NCBI RefSeq assembly: GCF_030646015.1
Contig: NZ_JAUSLT010000097.1
Coordinates: 1-49,196, forward strand
Direction: 5' to 3'
Source of the DNA: Bradyrhizobium sp.
GTDB taxonomy: Bacteria; Pseudomonadota; Alphaproteobacteria; Rhizobiales; Xanthobacteraceae
DNA: 49,196 nucleotides
The translations under genes and the position numbers were made by a program. The notes beneath the pieces are model-generated. The model worked only from the letters and a program-made list of their open reading frames with translations. It made no database searches and was not told where the DNA came from. Of the stretch, positions 7,542-16,151 are shown in pieces (the first letter of the stretch is position 1; each line of letters starts with the position of its first letter).

Positions 7542-9425
7542 ATGAGTCTGGGTCAAGCCCTTGCCACTGCGATGTCGGGCCTGCGCGTAACGCAGGCATC
7601 GCTTGCGCTGGTTTCGTCGAACGTCGCCAACGCGGAATCGCCGGGCTATGTCCGCAAGACCCTCAATCAGATCACCGGCGTCACCGGCGACTTCGGCTCG
7701 AGCGTTCGCATCAACGGCGTCAACCGCGAGCTCGATCAGTATCTGCAGACCCAGATCCGCACCGAAACCTCCGGCGCGTCGTATGCCGACGTCCGTTCCA
7801 CTTATCTCGCCAATCTGCAGTCGGTATACGGCAACCCGGATTCGGCCGGCACCATCGAGGACGCATTCAACAAGCTGACGACGGCGGTGCAGGGACTGTC
7901 GACCAGCCCGGACTCGGCGTCGGCGCGAATTGGCGTCGTCAATGCCGCGCAGGCGCTGGCGCAGCAGCTCAACGCCACGACGCAAGGCATCCAGAACCTG
8001 CGCGCCAATGCTGAAACCGGAATCAACGATTCCATCAATATCGCGAACAACGCGATGAAGCAGATCGCGCTCATCAACAACCAGTTGCAGAACAACGGCC
8101 GGACCGATGCAGCGACAGCGTCGCTGCTCGATCAGCGCGACCAGTACATCGATCAGATGTCGCAGCTGATGGACATACGCGTCGTCACCAACAACCTCAA
8201 TCAGGTGACGTTGTTTACCAATTCCGGCGTGCAGCTGGTGGGAACCGAGCCGGCGTTATTGTCCTTCAATCCGCAGGGCACGATGACGCCGAACACGCTG
8301 TACGATCCGAATCCGTTGAAAAGCAATGTCGGCACCATCACCATCGATTTTCCGCATGGCGGCAGCTACGATCTGGTTTCGACCAATGCGATCCGCTCGG
8401 GCAAGCTCGCCGCCTATCTCGAGCTGCGCGACAACTCGCTGGTAAAGGCGCAAGCGCAGATCGATCAGTTCGCGGCGTCGATGTCGAGCGCACTGTCAGA
8501 CCAGACCACGGCCGGCGTCGCCGCCCCTGCCAGTGCATTGCCGCAGGCCGGCTTCGATCTCGATCTGGCGGGTTTGCAGACCGGCAATGTCGCGCATGTC
8601 ACCTACAAGGACAACATTACCGGCATCACGCACAATCTTTCGATCGTGCGGGTCGACGATCCCAGCGTACTGCCGCTGAGCAACAACGCGACGCTCGATC
8701 CGAAGGACGAAGTGCTCGGCATCGATTTCTCCGGCGGCATGGCTTCCGTCGTCACCCAGCTCAACGCGGCGCTCGGCGCCAGCGCCAGCCTGCAATTCTC
8801 CAATCCGTCGGGATCGACGCTGCGCGTGCTCGATGACGGCGCCACGAACCGGGCGGATGTCACCGCGGCCTCCGTCACCAAGACGGTGACGTCGCTCACC
8901 AGCGGCAGTGTCCAGCTTCCGCTGTTCACCGATGGTGGCGTGGCTTATACCGGCGCACTAAGCGCCACCGGCGCGCAGCAGACGGGTCTCGCCGGCCGCA
9001 TCAGTGTCAACGGCGCGCTGGTCGGAGATCCCTCCCGTACCATCGTCTACTCGACCAATCCGCTCACCGCGGCGGGCGATACCAAGCGTTCCGATTTCAT
9101 CCTCGGCCAGCTGATGACCGGCACCTACCGGTATTCGCCGGAGAGCGGCATCGGCACCACCGGCACGCCGTTCACCGGCACGCTGCTGAATTTCGCCCGA
9201 CAGGTGATCAGCATGCAAGGCGAAGCCGCGAGCTCCGCGGCGCTGCTGGCGGACGGCCAGGAAGTCGTGCTCAACACCCTGCAGAACAAGATGAACGCAA
9301 CCTCGGGCGTCAACATCGACGACGAAATGGCGCATTTGTTGGCGCTGCAGAACTCCTATTCGGCAAACGCACGCGTCATGGCCACGGTCAAGGACATGTA
9401 CGATGTGCTGATCGCGGCAATGTGA
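7542..9425 (+). CDS. flgK: Flagellar hook-associated protein 1
   Basis: 627 residues. The N-terminus (SLGQALATAMSGLRVTQASL, then SSNVANAESPGYVRKT) and the C-terminus (LALQNSYSANARVMATVKDM) are the FlgK coiled-coil ends that join the hook to the filament. The 37-nt gap after flgE and the 7-nt gap before flgL place it in one transcript. Unlike flgE and flgL it does not carry the shared GATLLSG module; its central part is ordinary, variable HAP1 sequence. Secreted by the flagellar export apparatus. Confidence 0.95.
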   Translation: MSLGQALATAMSGLRVTQASLALVSSNVANAESPGYVRKTLNQITGVTGDFGSSVRINGVNRELDQYLQTQIRTETSGASYADVRSTYLANLQSVYGNPDSAGTIEDAFNKLTTAVQGLSTSPDSASARIGVVNAAQALAQQLNATTQGIQNLRANAETGINDSINIANNAMKQIALINNQLQNNGRTDAATASLLDQRDQYIDQMSQLMDIRVVTNNLNQVTLFTNSGVQLVGTEPALLSFNPQGTMTPNTLYDPNPLKSNVGTITIDFPHGGSYDLVSTNAIRSGKLAAYLELRDNSLVKAQAQIDQFAASMSSALSDQTTAGVAAPASALPQAGFDLDLAGLQTGNVAHVTYKDNITGITHNLSIVRVDDPSVLPLSNNATLDPKDEVLGIDFSGGMASVVTQLNAALGASASLQFSNPSGSTLRVLDDGATNRADVTAASVTKTVTSLTSGSVQLPLFTDGGVAYTGALSATGAQQTGLAGRISVNGALVGDPSRTIVYSTNPLTAAGDTKRSDFILGQLMTGTYRYSPESGIGTTGTPFTGTLLNFARQVISMQGEAASSAALLADGQEVVLNTLQNKMNATSGVNIDDEMAHLLALQNSYSANARVMATVKDMYDVLIAAM

Positions 9426-9432
9426 GGCTTTC

Positions 9433-11316
9433 ATGTCAATCGTCGGCGTAAGCGGCAAGACATCCTATATCGGCGCGCAGATCCTCAATCTCAGAGGTCA
9501 GCTTGACGATTTGCAGACGCAGCTCTCCACCGGCAAGGTTTCCACGACCTATGCGGGGCAGGGCCCCGACCGGGCGTTTGCGCTCGGCCTGCGCGCGCAG
9601 ATCGCCAACATCAACGCCTATGCGGACAGCGCCAACAACGTCCAGACCCGGATCAACGTTGCGAACCTGTCGCTGGATGGGCTGGCGAATGTCGGCAGTT
9701 CGGTCAAGGCTGCATCGGCTTCCTCGACCATCGTGCTCAACAACAACGGTCAGACCTCCGCCCAGATCACGGCGCAGGCCGCGTTCGCCAATGCCATCTC
9801 CATGCTCAACACCCAGTCCGGCGACCGCTATCTGTTTTCGGGACGTGCCACCGACAGGCCCGCCACGGTGCCTGCCAGCGATATGCTCTACGGCATCGGG
9901 ACCCAGGCCGGTCTGACGCAGATGATCAACGAACGCAGGCAGGCCGATCAGGGACCTGGTGCTGCCCCCATGGGGCGTCTCGCCGTCACGGCGCCGCCGC
10001 TGACGACAACCGTCACCAGCGTCGCCGAAGACGGTTCGGCGTTCGGCTTCAAGCTCTCCTCGGTGACTTCGTCGCTGACCGGCGCGACCATCGCACAGCC
10101 GGCCGGCGCACCGCCGGCGACGACGGTCGATCTCGGCGCCGTCAATCCGAACAATGGCGAGAAGATCAAATTCAATTTCGAGCTTCCCGACGGCACCATG
10201 GAGTCGATCGAGCTGACGGCCCTGACGACCACGACCACGCCGCCCGCGGCCGGTACCTTCCAGATCGGCGTCGATACCGCTGCCACCACGGTGAATTTGC
10301 AGGCCACGCTGACCGCGTCGATACAGAAGCTGGCGGACACCGCGCTGGTCGCGGCGTCCGCGATCCAGGCGGCGGATAACTTCTTCAATGCGTCCGCAAC
10401 GATTTCAGGCGGCGCGGTCAATAACAAGGATGCGGTCCCGGCGCCGATCACCGGCGCAACGCTGCTGTCCGGCGCCGCGGCAACGGATTCGCTGGCGACC
10501 GACTTCGCCGCCGGCGACACCATCACCGTCAATGGCACGCCGATCACGTTCGTTGCCTCCGGCGCCACCGGAAGCCAGCTCAACGTCACCGACAGCGTTC
10601 AGACGTTGATGCAGAAGATCGATTCGATCACGGGCACCACCAGTCCCTCGACGATCAACGGCGGAGTGATCACGCTGCATGGCGGCAACGCCAGCGATCT
10701 GACGGTCACGAGTTCGAACACCGCTGCGTTCGCGGCGCTCGGCTTCGGCGCCACGGTGACCGCAAGCCCGGCACCGCTGCGGGTCGGCGGCCCGCCGTAC
10801 AATACGGCGACGACTCTGGTGGCCGGAACGCCCGCCAACACCGTGATCTGGTACACCGGCGAAGCCGGCTCTGATTCAGCGCGAGGCACCGCGGTCGCGC
10901 GTGTCGACCAGTCGATCACCGTTCAGTATGGCGCACGCGCCGACGAGCAGGCTTTCCGGCATCTGCTGAAGAACGTCGCTGCGTACGCGGCGGTCACGAC
11001 CGATGCCGCCAATCCGAACGCCAGCGGCCAGAGCACCGCGCTCAGCCAGCGCATCGGAGCCAATCTCGCGCCGCAGACCGGCTACCAGTCGCTTCAGGAT
11101 ATCCAGGCGGAATTCGCCGGCGCGCAGCACGCGGTGAAGTCGACGACGGACCGGCAGACCCAGCTCAAGGGAATGGCGCAGGCCATGCTCGATTCGATCG
11201 AGGGCATATCGACCGAAGAAGTGGCCACCAAGATTCTGGCGCTGCAGACCTCCTTGCAGGCTTCGTATCAGACCACCGCGACGCTCTACCAGACCAGCCT
11301 GCTGAAGTATCTCTGA
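9433..11316 (+). CDS. flgL: Flagellar hook-filament junction protein (HAP3)
   Basis: 627 residues, about twice the usual ~300 of FlgL. N-terminal flagellin-like D0/D1 (LRGQLDDLQTQLSTGKVSTT, with DRAFALGLRAQI) and C-terminal part (IEGISTEEVATKILALQTSL) are canonical. The extra length is a large central insert; residues 341-453 are the module shared with FlgE and flagellin, preceded by a further beta-rich segment (about 195-320). Last gene of the flgEKL operon; a terminator follows at 11343. It forms the adaptor between FlgK and the filament. Confidence 0.92.
   Translation: MSIVGVSGKTSYIGAQILNLRGQLDDLQTQLSTGKVSTTYAGQGPDRAFALGLRAQIANINAYADSANNVQTRINVANLSLDGLANVGSSVKAASASSTIVLNNNGQTSAQITAQAAFANAISMLNTQSGDRYLFSGRATDRPATVPASDMLYGIGTQAGLTQMINERRQADQGPGAAPMGRLAVTAPPLTTTVTSVAEDGSAFGFKLSSVTSSLTGATIAQPAGAPPATTVDLGAVNPNNGEKIKFNFELPDGTMESIELTALTTTTTPPAAGTFQIGVDTAATTVNLQATLTASIQKLADTALVAASAIQAADNFFNASATISGGAVNNKDAVPAPITGATLLSGAAATDSLATDFAAGDTITVNGTPITFVASGATGSQLNVTDSVQTLMQKIDSITGTTSPSTINGGVITLHGGNASDLTVTSSNTAAFAALGFGATVTASPAPLRVGGPPYNTATTLVAGTPANTVIWYTGEAGSDSARGTAVARVDQSITVQYGARADEQAFRHLLKNVAAYAAVTTDAANPNASGQSTALSQRIGANLAPQTGYQSLQDIQAEFAGAQHAVKSTTDRQTQLKGMAQAMLDSIEGISTEEVATKILALQTSLQASYQTTATLYQTSLLKYL
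10453..10791 (+). repeat. Shared axial-protein module, FlgL copy
   Basis: Codes FlgL residues 341-453, starting GATLLSGAAATDSL and ending LRVGG. Closest to the FlgE copy (about 70% by eye), and clearly related to the third flagellin copy. Confidence 0.8.
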
Positions 11317-11342
11317 TCGACATCATTGCTGCGGAAACGCGG

Positions 11343-11369
11343 AAGGCCTCCTTGTCGGAGGCCTTTTTT
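11343..11369 (+). terminator. Terminator of the flgEKL operon
   Basis: Stem AAGGCCTCC / GGAGGCCTT with loop TTGTC, followed by a T-run. It ends rightward transcription before the convergent flbT gene. Confidence 0.85.
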
Positions 11370-11395
11370 GCGTTGCATGCCGGAATTTCGCTGCG

Positions 11396-11833
11396 TTACG
11401 CCGATTTTCGCTCGGTCTCGGCCGCGGTATCGGCGGCCTGCAGGTCTCTCGCATTCTGAATCAGCTGTTCTTCATGGCCGATCAGCTTTTTCGATTCCTT
11501 CAGCGCGTGATAGAGATCGCCGTTCAGGATGTGGTTGTTGATCCCTTCTATGAAGGGCCAGGCGCTCGGCATGGCGCTCAGAATGTCGCGCACCAGGCTG
11601 AAATAAGTCGGATGGTGCGCCATCGGATCCGGCGACAGATACATCAGTTGTATGGCGAGGTAGACCAGCTTGGCCGGCGTGTCCGCCGTGTCGGGTGTCA
11701 GGATGTCTTTCTCGCGCAGGATCGGAATCCTGTCGCCGTCGATCAGCAGCCGGGCGCGCTGATCGGTATTGGTGACCACGCAGGCGCCGATGATGATCCG
11801 CTCGTTCGGCTTGAGCTCAACTTTTAAAGCCAT
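11396..11833 (-). CDS. flbT: Flagellin post-transcriptional regulator FlbT
   Basis: 145 residues, matching alphaproteobacterial FlbT in length and in the opening MALKVELKPNERIIIG and the LLIDGDRIPILREKDIL segment. In Caulobacter, FlbT binds the leader of flagellin mRNA and promotes its decay until the hook is complete. Here flbT faces away from the flagellin gene across a 372-nt divergent region. The start is supported by GGAG (complement of 11841-11844), 7 nt before the ATG. The role is inferred from orthology. Confidence 0.93.
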   Translation of the reverse strand: MALKVELKPNERIIIGACVVTNTDQRARLLIDGDRIPILREKDILTPDTADTPAKLVYLAIQLMYLSPDPMAHHPTYFSLVRDILSAMPSAWPFIEGINNHILNGDLYHALKESKKLIGHEEQLIQNARDLQAADTAAETERKSA

Positions 11834-12205
11834 TCACGTTCTCCGTTGCCGCCTCTCGCGCAGGCTTTCGTTACCGCGAATTTCAAATGAGTGTCGGCCT
11901 TGATTAGCGCCAGAGGCGCGTCGGTGGTGTTTTGGCCGCTCCGGCTGCAATCCTTTCCGATTATGGTTAACCATTGGTAAACGGAAATTTCCGCGTTTTT
12001 GGCCGACATGCAGGATGTGCCGTCGTATCAGTACTATTGCGGAGTAAGTCGTCGCCGACCTAGCCGTTTCGTACTGCTGTTACCTCGTTTTTTGCCGGTA
12101 ACGATTCATTTTTTCTTAGAAGCTTGGTTCCAAGGTGAGCCGTCGCCCGATCAAAAAAGATTGGAGCGCGTTCGCAGTCCAGTTTCACACCAGAAAGGTA
12201 TGAAC
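11834..12205. promoter_or_regulatory. Divergent flbT/flagellin control region
   Basis: Non-coding. It contains two 12-bp perfect palindromes: ATGGTTAACCAT (11963-11974), which includes the CtrA-type 8-mer TTAACCAT, and CGGAAATTTCCG (11982-11993); their centres are 19 bp apart. TTAACCATTGGTAAA also approximates TTAA-N7-TTAA. Further right are a hairpin GTTACC...GGTAAC (12079-12102) and CTTGG-TT-CCAAG (12123-12134), within what would be the flagellin mRNA leader. No correctly spaced sigma-54 site was found. Confidence 0.55.
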
Positions 12206-14638
12206 ATGTCCGGCATTGTTCTTTCGTCCTCGGTTCGCCAGAACCTCCTCTCCCTGCAGTCGACCGCCGATTTGCTCGCCACCACGCAAAATCGCCTTGC
12301 CACCGGCAAGAAGGTCAATACCGCCCTCGACAACCCGACCAACTTCTTCACCGCGTCGTCGCTCGACGCGCGGGCCGGCGACATCAGCAATCTGCTGGAT
12401 GGTATCGGCAACGGCGTGCAGGTCCTGCAGGCAGCCAACACTGGCATCTCCTCGCTGCAGAAGCTGGTTGACAGCGCCAAGTCGGTTGCCAACCAGGCGC
12501 TGCAGAGCACGGTCGGCTACTCCAGCAAGTCCACCGTCTCCGTCACCATCAACGGCGCGACCTCCGACAACCTGCTCGGCACCGGCGCCCCGATCGACGC
12601 GACGGTCGCTGGTTCGGCAGCTTTGACCAATCAGCTCTATACCTACACCGCCAATACGGGGGCGGGCGCCGCGGTCACCGCGAACCACCAGACCGCCTAC
12701 GTCAACACCACCGCGACGGCCGGTTCTCAGCTGTATTCCGCTGCCGCCACCAACGCGACCGGCGCGACCCTGCTGTCGGCCCTCACCGACGTCGGTGGCG
12801 CCGCGCAGGCGATTGCCGCCGGCAACACGGTCACCATCAACGGCAGGACCATCACCTTTGCCGCCGGTAACGGTGCACTGGCCGGTGGCGGTACTGCCTA
12901 CACGCTGGGCGTCGATACCAGCTTGACCGACTTCGCTGCCGCGCTCGACACGCTGCAGGGCAACACCACCAACCCCTCGGGGGTTGCGGGCGGTATCATC
13001 CAGCTCAACACCGGCCTCACCGCTGATCTGAACGTGACCGCCAGCGGCGCAGGCGTTCTGACCGCTCTCGGACTCAGTGCCGCTGGCACCAGGGCCGCGA
13101 CCCGCACCGGCGGCGTCACCAGCACGCCCGGCATCACTGGCGCCACCCTGCTGTCCGGCAGTGCTATTCCCGGCGGCGCCGATGCGCTGGTGTCCGGCAT
13201 TACCGCTGGCGACTATCTCGTCGTCAACAACAAGACCATCACCTTCCACTCGGGTGGCGGCAACACCGGTTCGATCGCGACCAACGACCTGTCGATCGAT
13301 ATCACGACAGGTACGGTTGCGACCATTACCGCCGCGATCGATCTGGCGACCGGCGGCTCGAGCACCTCGGCCGGCAGTATCAACCTGACCACCAGCACGG
13401 CTGCCGACATCAGCTTCACCGGTTCGTCGGCCGGCACGCTGGCCAAGCTCGGCCTCACCGGTCCGATCAACCGTAACACCGCGGGTGGTCCGGTCGCGCT
13501 CACCGGCACGACCCTGCTTTCGGGTGCTGCATCCACCAGCTCCAACTCGCTGACCACCGCGTTCGCGGCCGGCGATACCATCACGGTCAACGGCCAGAAC
13601 ATCACGTTCCTGGCTTCGGGCGCTTCCGGCAACAACCAGGTCAACATCACCGACAACGTCAACCAGCTGCTGGGCAAGATCGACGCGCTGTCGGGGTCTG
13701 CGCCCTTGTCGGCGGTGGTCGGCGGTGTTGTCACCCTGCATACCGGCACCACCAGCGATCTGAGCATCTCGAGCTCCAACGCGGCGGCACTGGCTGGGCT
13801 CGGCTTCGCCGGCCCGGTAGCGCAAGCCCGCGGCACCGGAGCCTCGCCGCTCAACGGTTTGTCGCTCGCCATCGCCTCGACCGGCGGCGGCACCGCGACC
13901 AACTTCACCTTCGGCAGCGGCGTCGGCCAGGTCAAATCGCTCAATGACCTGAACAGCCAGCTGGCGTCGAACAACCTGCAGGCGACGCTGGCGGCGAACG
14001 GCACGCTGACCATCACGACCTCGAACGACGCGGCCTCCTCGACGATCGGTGCCATCACCGGAACCGCCGCGGCGGGTGGCCAGCTGTTCAACGGCCTGAC
14101 CGTGAGTGCGCCGGTCGCCGACGCAAGCGCGACCGCGACCCGCAACAATCTGGTGAACCAGTACAACAACATCCTCAACCAGATCGACACCACGTCGCAG
14201 GATGCCTCCTTCAACGGCGTCAACCTGCTTTCGGGTGACACGCTGAAGCTGACCTTCAACGAAACCGGCAAGTCGACGCTCAGCATCTCCGGCGTCAACT
14301 TCAACGCCGCAGGCCTCGGCCTTGCGAGCCTTGCTGCCGGCGACTTCAAGGACAACGAATCGGTCGCCACGGTCGTTGGCGGTCTGAATGCCGCGAGCGG
14401 CACGCTCCGCTCGCAGGCTTCGGCCTTCGGTTCGAACCTGTCGATCGTGCAGATCCGTCAGGACTTCTCCAAGAACCTGATCAACGTGCTGCAGACCGGC
14501 TCGTCCAACCTGACGCTGGCCGACACCAACGAGGAAGCGGCGAACAGCCAGGCGCTGTCGACCCGCCAGTCGATCGCGGTGTCCGCGCTGGCACTGGCCA
14601 ACCAGTCGCAGCAGAGCGTGCTGCAGCTGCTGCGCTAA
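12206..14638 (+). CDS. Flagellin (long form with three repeated modules)
   Basis: 810 residues, much longer than the typical 270-500. The N-terminal filament core (residues 1-~120, LQSTADLLATTQNRLATGKK) and C-terminal core (~650-810, ending LALANQSQQSVLQLLR) are flagellin. The middle holds three copies of the ~112-118-residue module also seen in FlgE and FlgL: residues 186-303, 312-428 and 434-545. ATG at 12206 is chosen over 12200 because GAAAGG (12193-12198) then has a 7-nt spacer. Followed by a strong terminator. The filament is secreted; expression is probably FlbT/FlaF controlled. Confidence 0.94.
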   Translation: MSGIVLSSSVRQNLLSLQSTADLLATTQNRLATGKKVNTALDNPTNFFTASSLDARAGDISNLLDGIGNGVQVLQAANTGISSLQKLVDSAKSVANQALQSTVGYSSKSTVSVTINGATSDNLLGTGAPIDATVAGSAALTNQLYTYTANTGAGAAVTANHQTAYVNTTATAGSQLYSAAATNATGATLLSALTDVGGAAQAIAAGNTVTINGRTITFAAGNGALAGGGTAYTLGVDTSLTDFAAALDTLQGNTTNPSGVAGGIIQLNTGLTADLNVTASGAGVLTALGLSAAGTRAATRTGGVTSTPGITGATLLSGSAIPGGADALVSGITAGDYLVVNNKTITFHSGGGNTGSIATNDLSIDITTGTVATITAAIDLATGGSSTSAGSINLTTSTAADISFTGSSAGTLAKLGLTGPINRNTAGGPVALTGTTLLSGAASTSSNSLTTAFAAGDTITVNGQNITFLASGASGNNQVNITDNVNQLLGKIDALSGSAPLSAVVGGVVTLHTGTTSDLSISSSNAAALAGLGFAGPVAQARGTGASPLNGLSLAIASTGGGTATNFTFGSGVGQVKSLNDLNSQLASNNLQATLAANGTLTITTSNDAASSTIGAITGTAAAGGQLFNGLTVSAPVADASATATRNNLVNQYNNILNQIDTTSQDASFNGVNLLSGDTLKLTFNETGKSTLSISGVNFNAAGLGLASLAAGDFKDNESVATVVGGLNAASGTLRSQASAFGSNLSIVQIRQDFSKNLINVLQTGSSNLTLADTNEEAANSQALSTRQSIAVSALALANQSQQSVLQLLR
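12761..13114 (+). repeat. Shared axial-protein module, flagellin copy A
   Basis: Codes flagellin residues 186-303, starting GATLLSALTDVGG with GNTVTINGRTITF. This is the most divergent but recognisable copy. Confidence 0.65.
13139..13489 (+). repeat. Shared axial-protein module, flagellin copy B
   Basis: Codes residues 312-428, starting GATLLSGSAIPGG with GDYLVVNNKTITF and ending TAGG. Confidence 0.65.
13505..13840 (+). repeat. Shared axial-protein module, flagellin copy C
   Basis: Codes residues 434-545, starting GTTLLSGAAS with FAAGDTITVNGQNITF. Of the three flagellin copies it is closest to the FlgE and FlgL modules. Confidence 0.75.
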
Positions 14639-14661
14639 GTCCGGCGCCGAGCACGAAAATC

Positions 14662-14696
14662 AAGGCGGCGGGGGTAACCCCGCCGCTTTTTTCTTT
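14662..14696 (+). terminator. Terminator of the flagellin gene
   Basis: 9-bp perfect GC stem (14665-14673 with 14678-14686), GTAA tetraloop, then TTTTTT. A strong intrinsic terminator, as expected for an abundant monocistronic flagellin mRNA. Confidence 0.88.
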
Positions 14697-14836
14697 GGCC
14701 GAATACTGGCGGTCTTTTGCCAGGTTCCCAACGCATTTGGTAACGCGCGATAACCATATTTAAAGGCGTGGTCTGTATCAAAGTTAGGCAGTCACAAAGC
14801 CCCCGCGGTTCCGAACCGCTTCCTTCGAGGTCATGA

Positions 14837-15202
14837 ATGTCCAATGCAGCCCAGGCGTATGCGCGTACCTCCCAGACCACGTCATCTCCCCGCGAAATCG
14901 AGGCGCAGGCGCTGCTGAAGGCCGCACGGCAACTTCGGGACGTACAGGACAACTGGACCGGTCCCGACAAGAGTTTGCACGAAGCGCTGCTGTTCAATCG
15001 CCGGCTGTGGTCGATTTTCATGAGCGCGGCGACCAACCAGGAGAACCCGCAGCCCGCGGATGTCAGGCAGAAGATCGCCAATATCGGCGTGTTCGTGATG
15101 AACCAGACCGTGGAAATGCAGCTGAACCCGGATCCGGCCAAGCTGAAATCCCTGATCGACATCAATTGCAATCTCGCGGCAGGCCTGTCAGGCCGCGGCT
15201 GA
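14837..15202 (+). CDS. flaF: Flagellar biosynthesis regulator FlaF
   Basis: 121 residues with the FlaF pattern: YART(S)Q near the N-terminus, the EIEAQALLKAARQL helix, and ALLFNRRLWSIFM. In Caulobacter and Brucella, FlaF is needed for flagellin production or secretion and opposes FlbT. It sits 198 nt after the flagellin gene, beyond its terminator, so it needs its own promoter. A small unknown gene follows 17 nt downstream and is probably co-transcribed. FlaF, FlbT and flagellin together form the usual alphaproteobacterial filament control set. Confidence 0.92.
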   Translation: MSNAAQAYARTSQTTSSPREIEAQALLKAARQLRDVQDNWTGPDKSLHEALLFNRRLWSIFMSAATNQENPQPADVRQKIANIGVFVMNQTVEMQLNPDPAKLKSLIDINCNLAAGLSGRG

Positions 15203-15219
15203 TGGGAACGGAGCGGTAA

Positions 15220-15591
15220 ATGGCTGACGTTTTCGCCATCCTGTCGGCCAACTACAAGACCGTAGGAGCGACCGTTCCGTCGAAGACGCCGTATGTCCCG
15301 GTCGATGCCTCGCTCTTCAAGGGCGACTGGACCGGGAAATATGCCGACAACAAGGCGTTCAAGATCTCGGTCTCGAACGTCACCGGCTTTCGCGCCAAGG
15401 TGCAGTACCAGAGCGCCGGCACCAACAAATATGCGGACGTCCTGATCAAGGACAATGCGTTCCGGATCGGCGATACGAAGTTCAAGCTGACCAAGATCGG
15501 GACGGCGGAAATCAAGAACGTCATCACCGATCCCTCGACAGGCGCAACCCTGCTCGATACGGCTTACGCCAAACAGTCGTCGACCCGCTAG
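15220..15591 (+). CDS. Unknown 123-residue protein after flaF
   Basis: Not recognised. ATG at 15220 has a good ribosome site (GGAG 15210-15213, 6-nt spacer) and the gene starts 17 nt after flaF, so co-expression is likely. The protein has no signal peptide, membrane segment or cysteine. It opens with an uncharged stretch (MADVFAILSANYKTVGATV) followed by beta-rich, lysine-rich sequence (FKISVSNVTGFRAKVQY, DVLIKDNAFRIGDTKFKLTK). The alternating pattern suggests a small secreted or axial beta domain. Position argues for a filament-related role, which is inference. Confidence 0.8.
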   Translation: MADVFAILSANYKTVGATVPSKTPYVPVDASLFKGDWTGKYADNKAFKISVSNVTGFRAKVQYQSAGTNKYADVLIKDNAFRIGDTKFKLTKIGTAEIKNVITDPSTGATLLDTAYAKQSSTR

Positions 15592-15633
15592 GGCAGGCCG
15601 CCTTGGTTCAGGTCCTTCTCGGGCCTTTCCAGC

Positions 15634-15999
15634 TCAAATCTTGCGGTCAGTGGCGAGCATCCGGGTCGGCGTGCCCTTGCTCTGGTCCAGGCTGTGGAAA
15701 TAGGCGCGGCGGCGCAGTATCGCCTCTTCGGGAAATTGCCGTACCACGAGGCTCGTTTTCTCGTCGACCACCTGGTAGACGATCGACGCCGCAGCCCGAT
15801 CAATCACCACCTGATGCGATACCGAAGGGGTCCCGACGCCGGAATCGACGCGCGCGCGTACGCTGGCGTCCACGACCGTGACGCTCTGCGGCGACGGCAG
15901 TTCGGTCGCGACCGCATGGTTGGCCGCTTCGCTCACGGGCGGAGCGACCGGTGTGGCAACCGGTGCCCCCACCGGTTTGATGTTGAAATCCATACTCAT
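15634..15999 (-). CDS. FlaG-like flagellar protein
   Basis: 121 residues. The C-terminal half carries the FlaG-type beta hairpin (IVYQVVDEKTSLVVRQFPEE, then AILRRRAYFHSLD); the N-terminal half is Pro/Ala/Val-rich and probably disordered. FlaG proteins influence filament length or assembly in several bacteria. The start at 15999 is favoured by GGAGG five nt upstream. It faces the flaF operon tail to tail. Family call rests on the C-terminal pattern and location. Confidence 0.72.
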   Translation of the reverse strand: MSMDFNIKPVGAPVATPVAPPVSEAANHAVATELPSPQSVTVVDASVRARVDSGVGTPSVSHQVVIDRAAASIVYQVVDEKTSLVVRQFPEEAILRRRAYFHSLDQSKGTPTRMLATDRKI

Positions 16000-16151
16000 G
16001 GCAGCCTCCTGGCTTGCTTCGAGTCAAATCCCAACCCCTCGTCGGACGCAACTATGCCGGAGACCTCTCAACACTGAGTTAGAAAACGCGATGAATCCCG
16101 CGCTGAAACCGGCGCGGCAGTTTGATGAAAATTGTCTGCAGTTCGGCTCGC

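Noticed and set aside
11934..11948. Sigma-54-like GG...GC before flagellin
   Set aside because: Spacing is 11 and the -24 box is poor.
12185..13825. 546-codon frame antisense to flagellin
   Set aside because: Gly/Arg-rich shadow produced by the repetitive Thr/Ala/Gly codons of flagellin.
14706..14724. Sigma-54-like TGGC...TTGCC before flaF
   Set aside because: The spacing between GG and GC is 9, not 10, and the site is a small inverted repeat.
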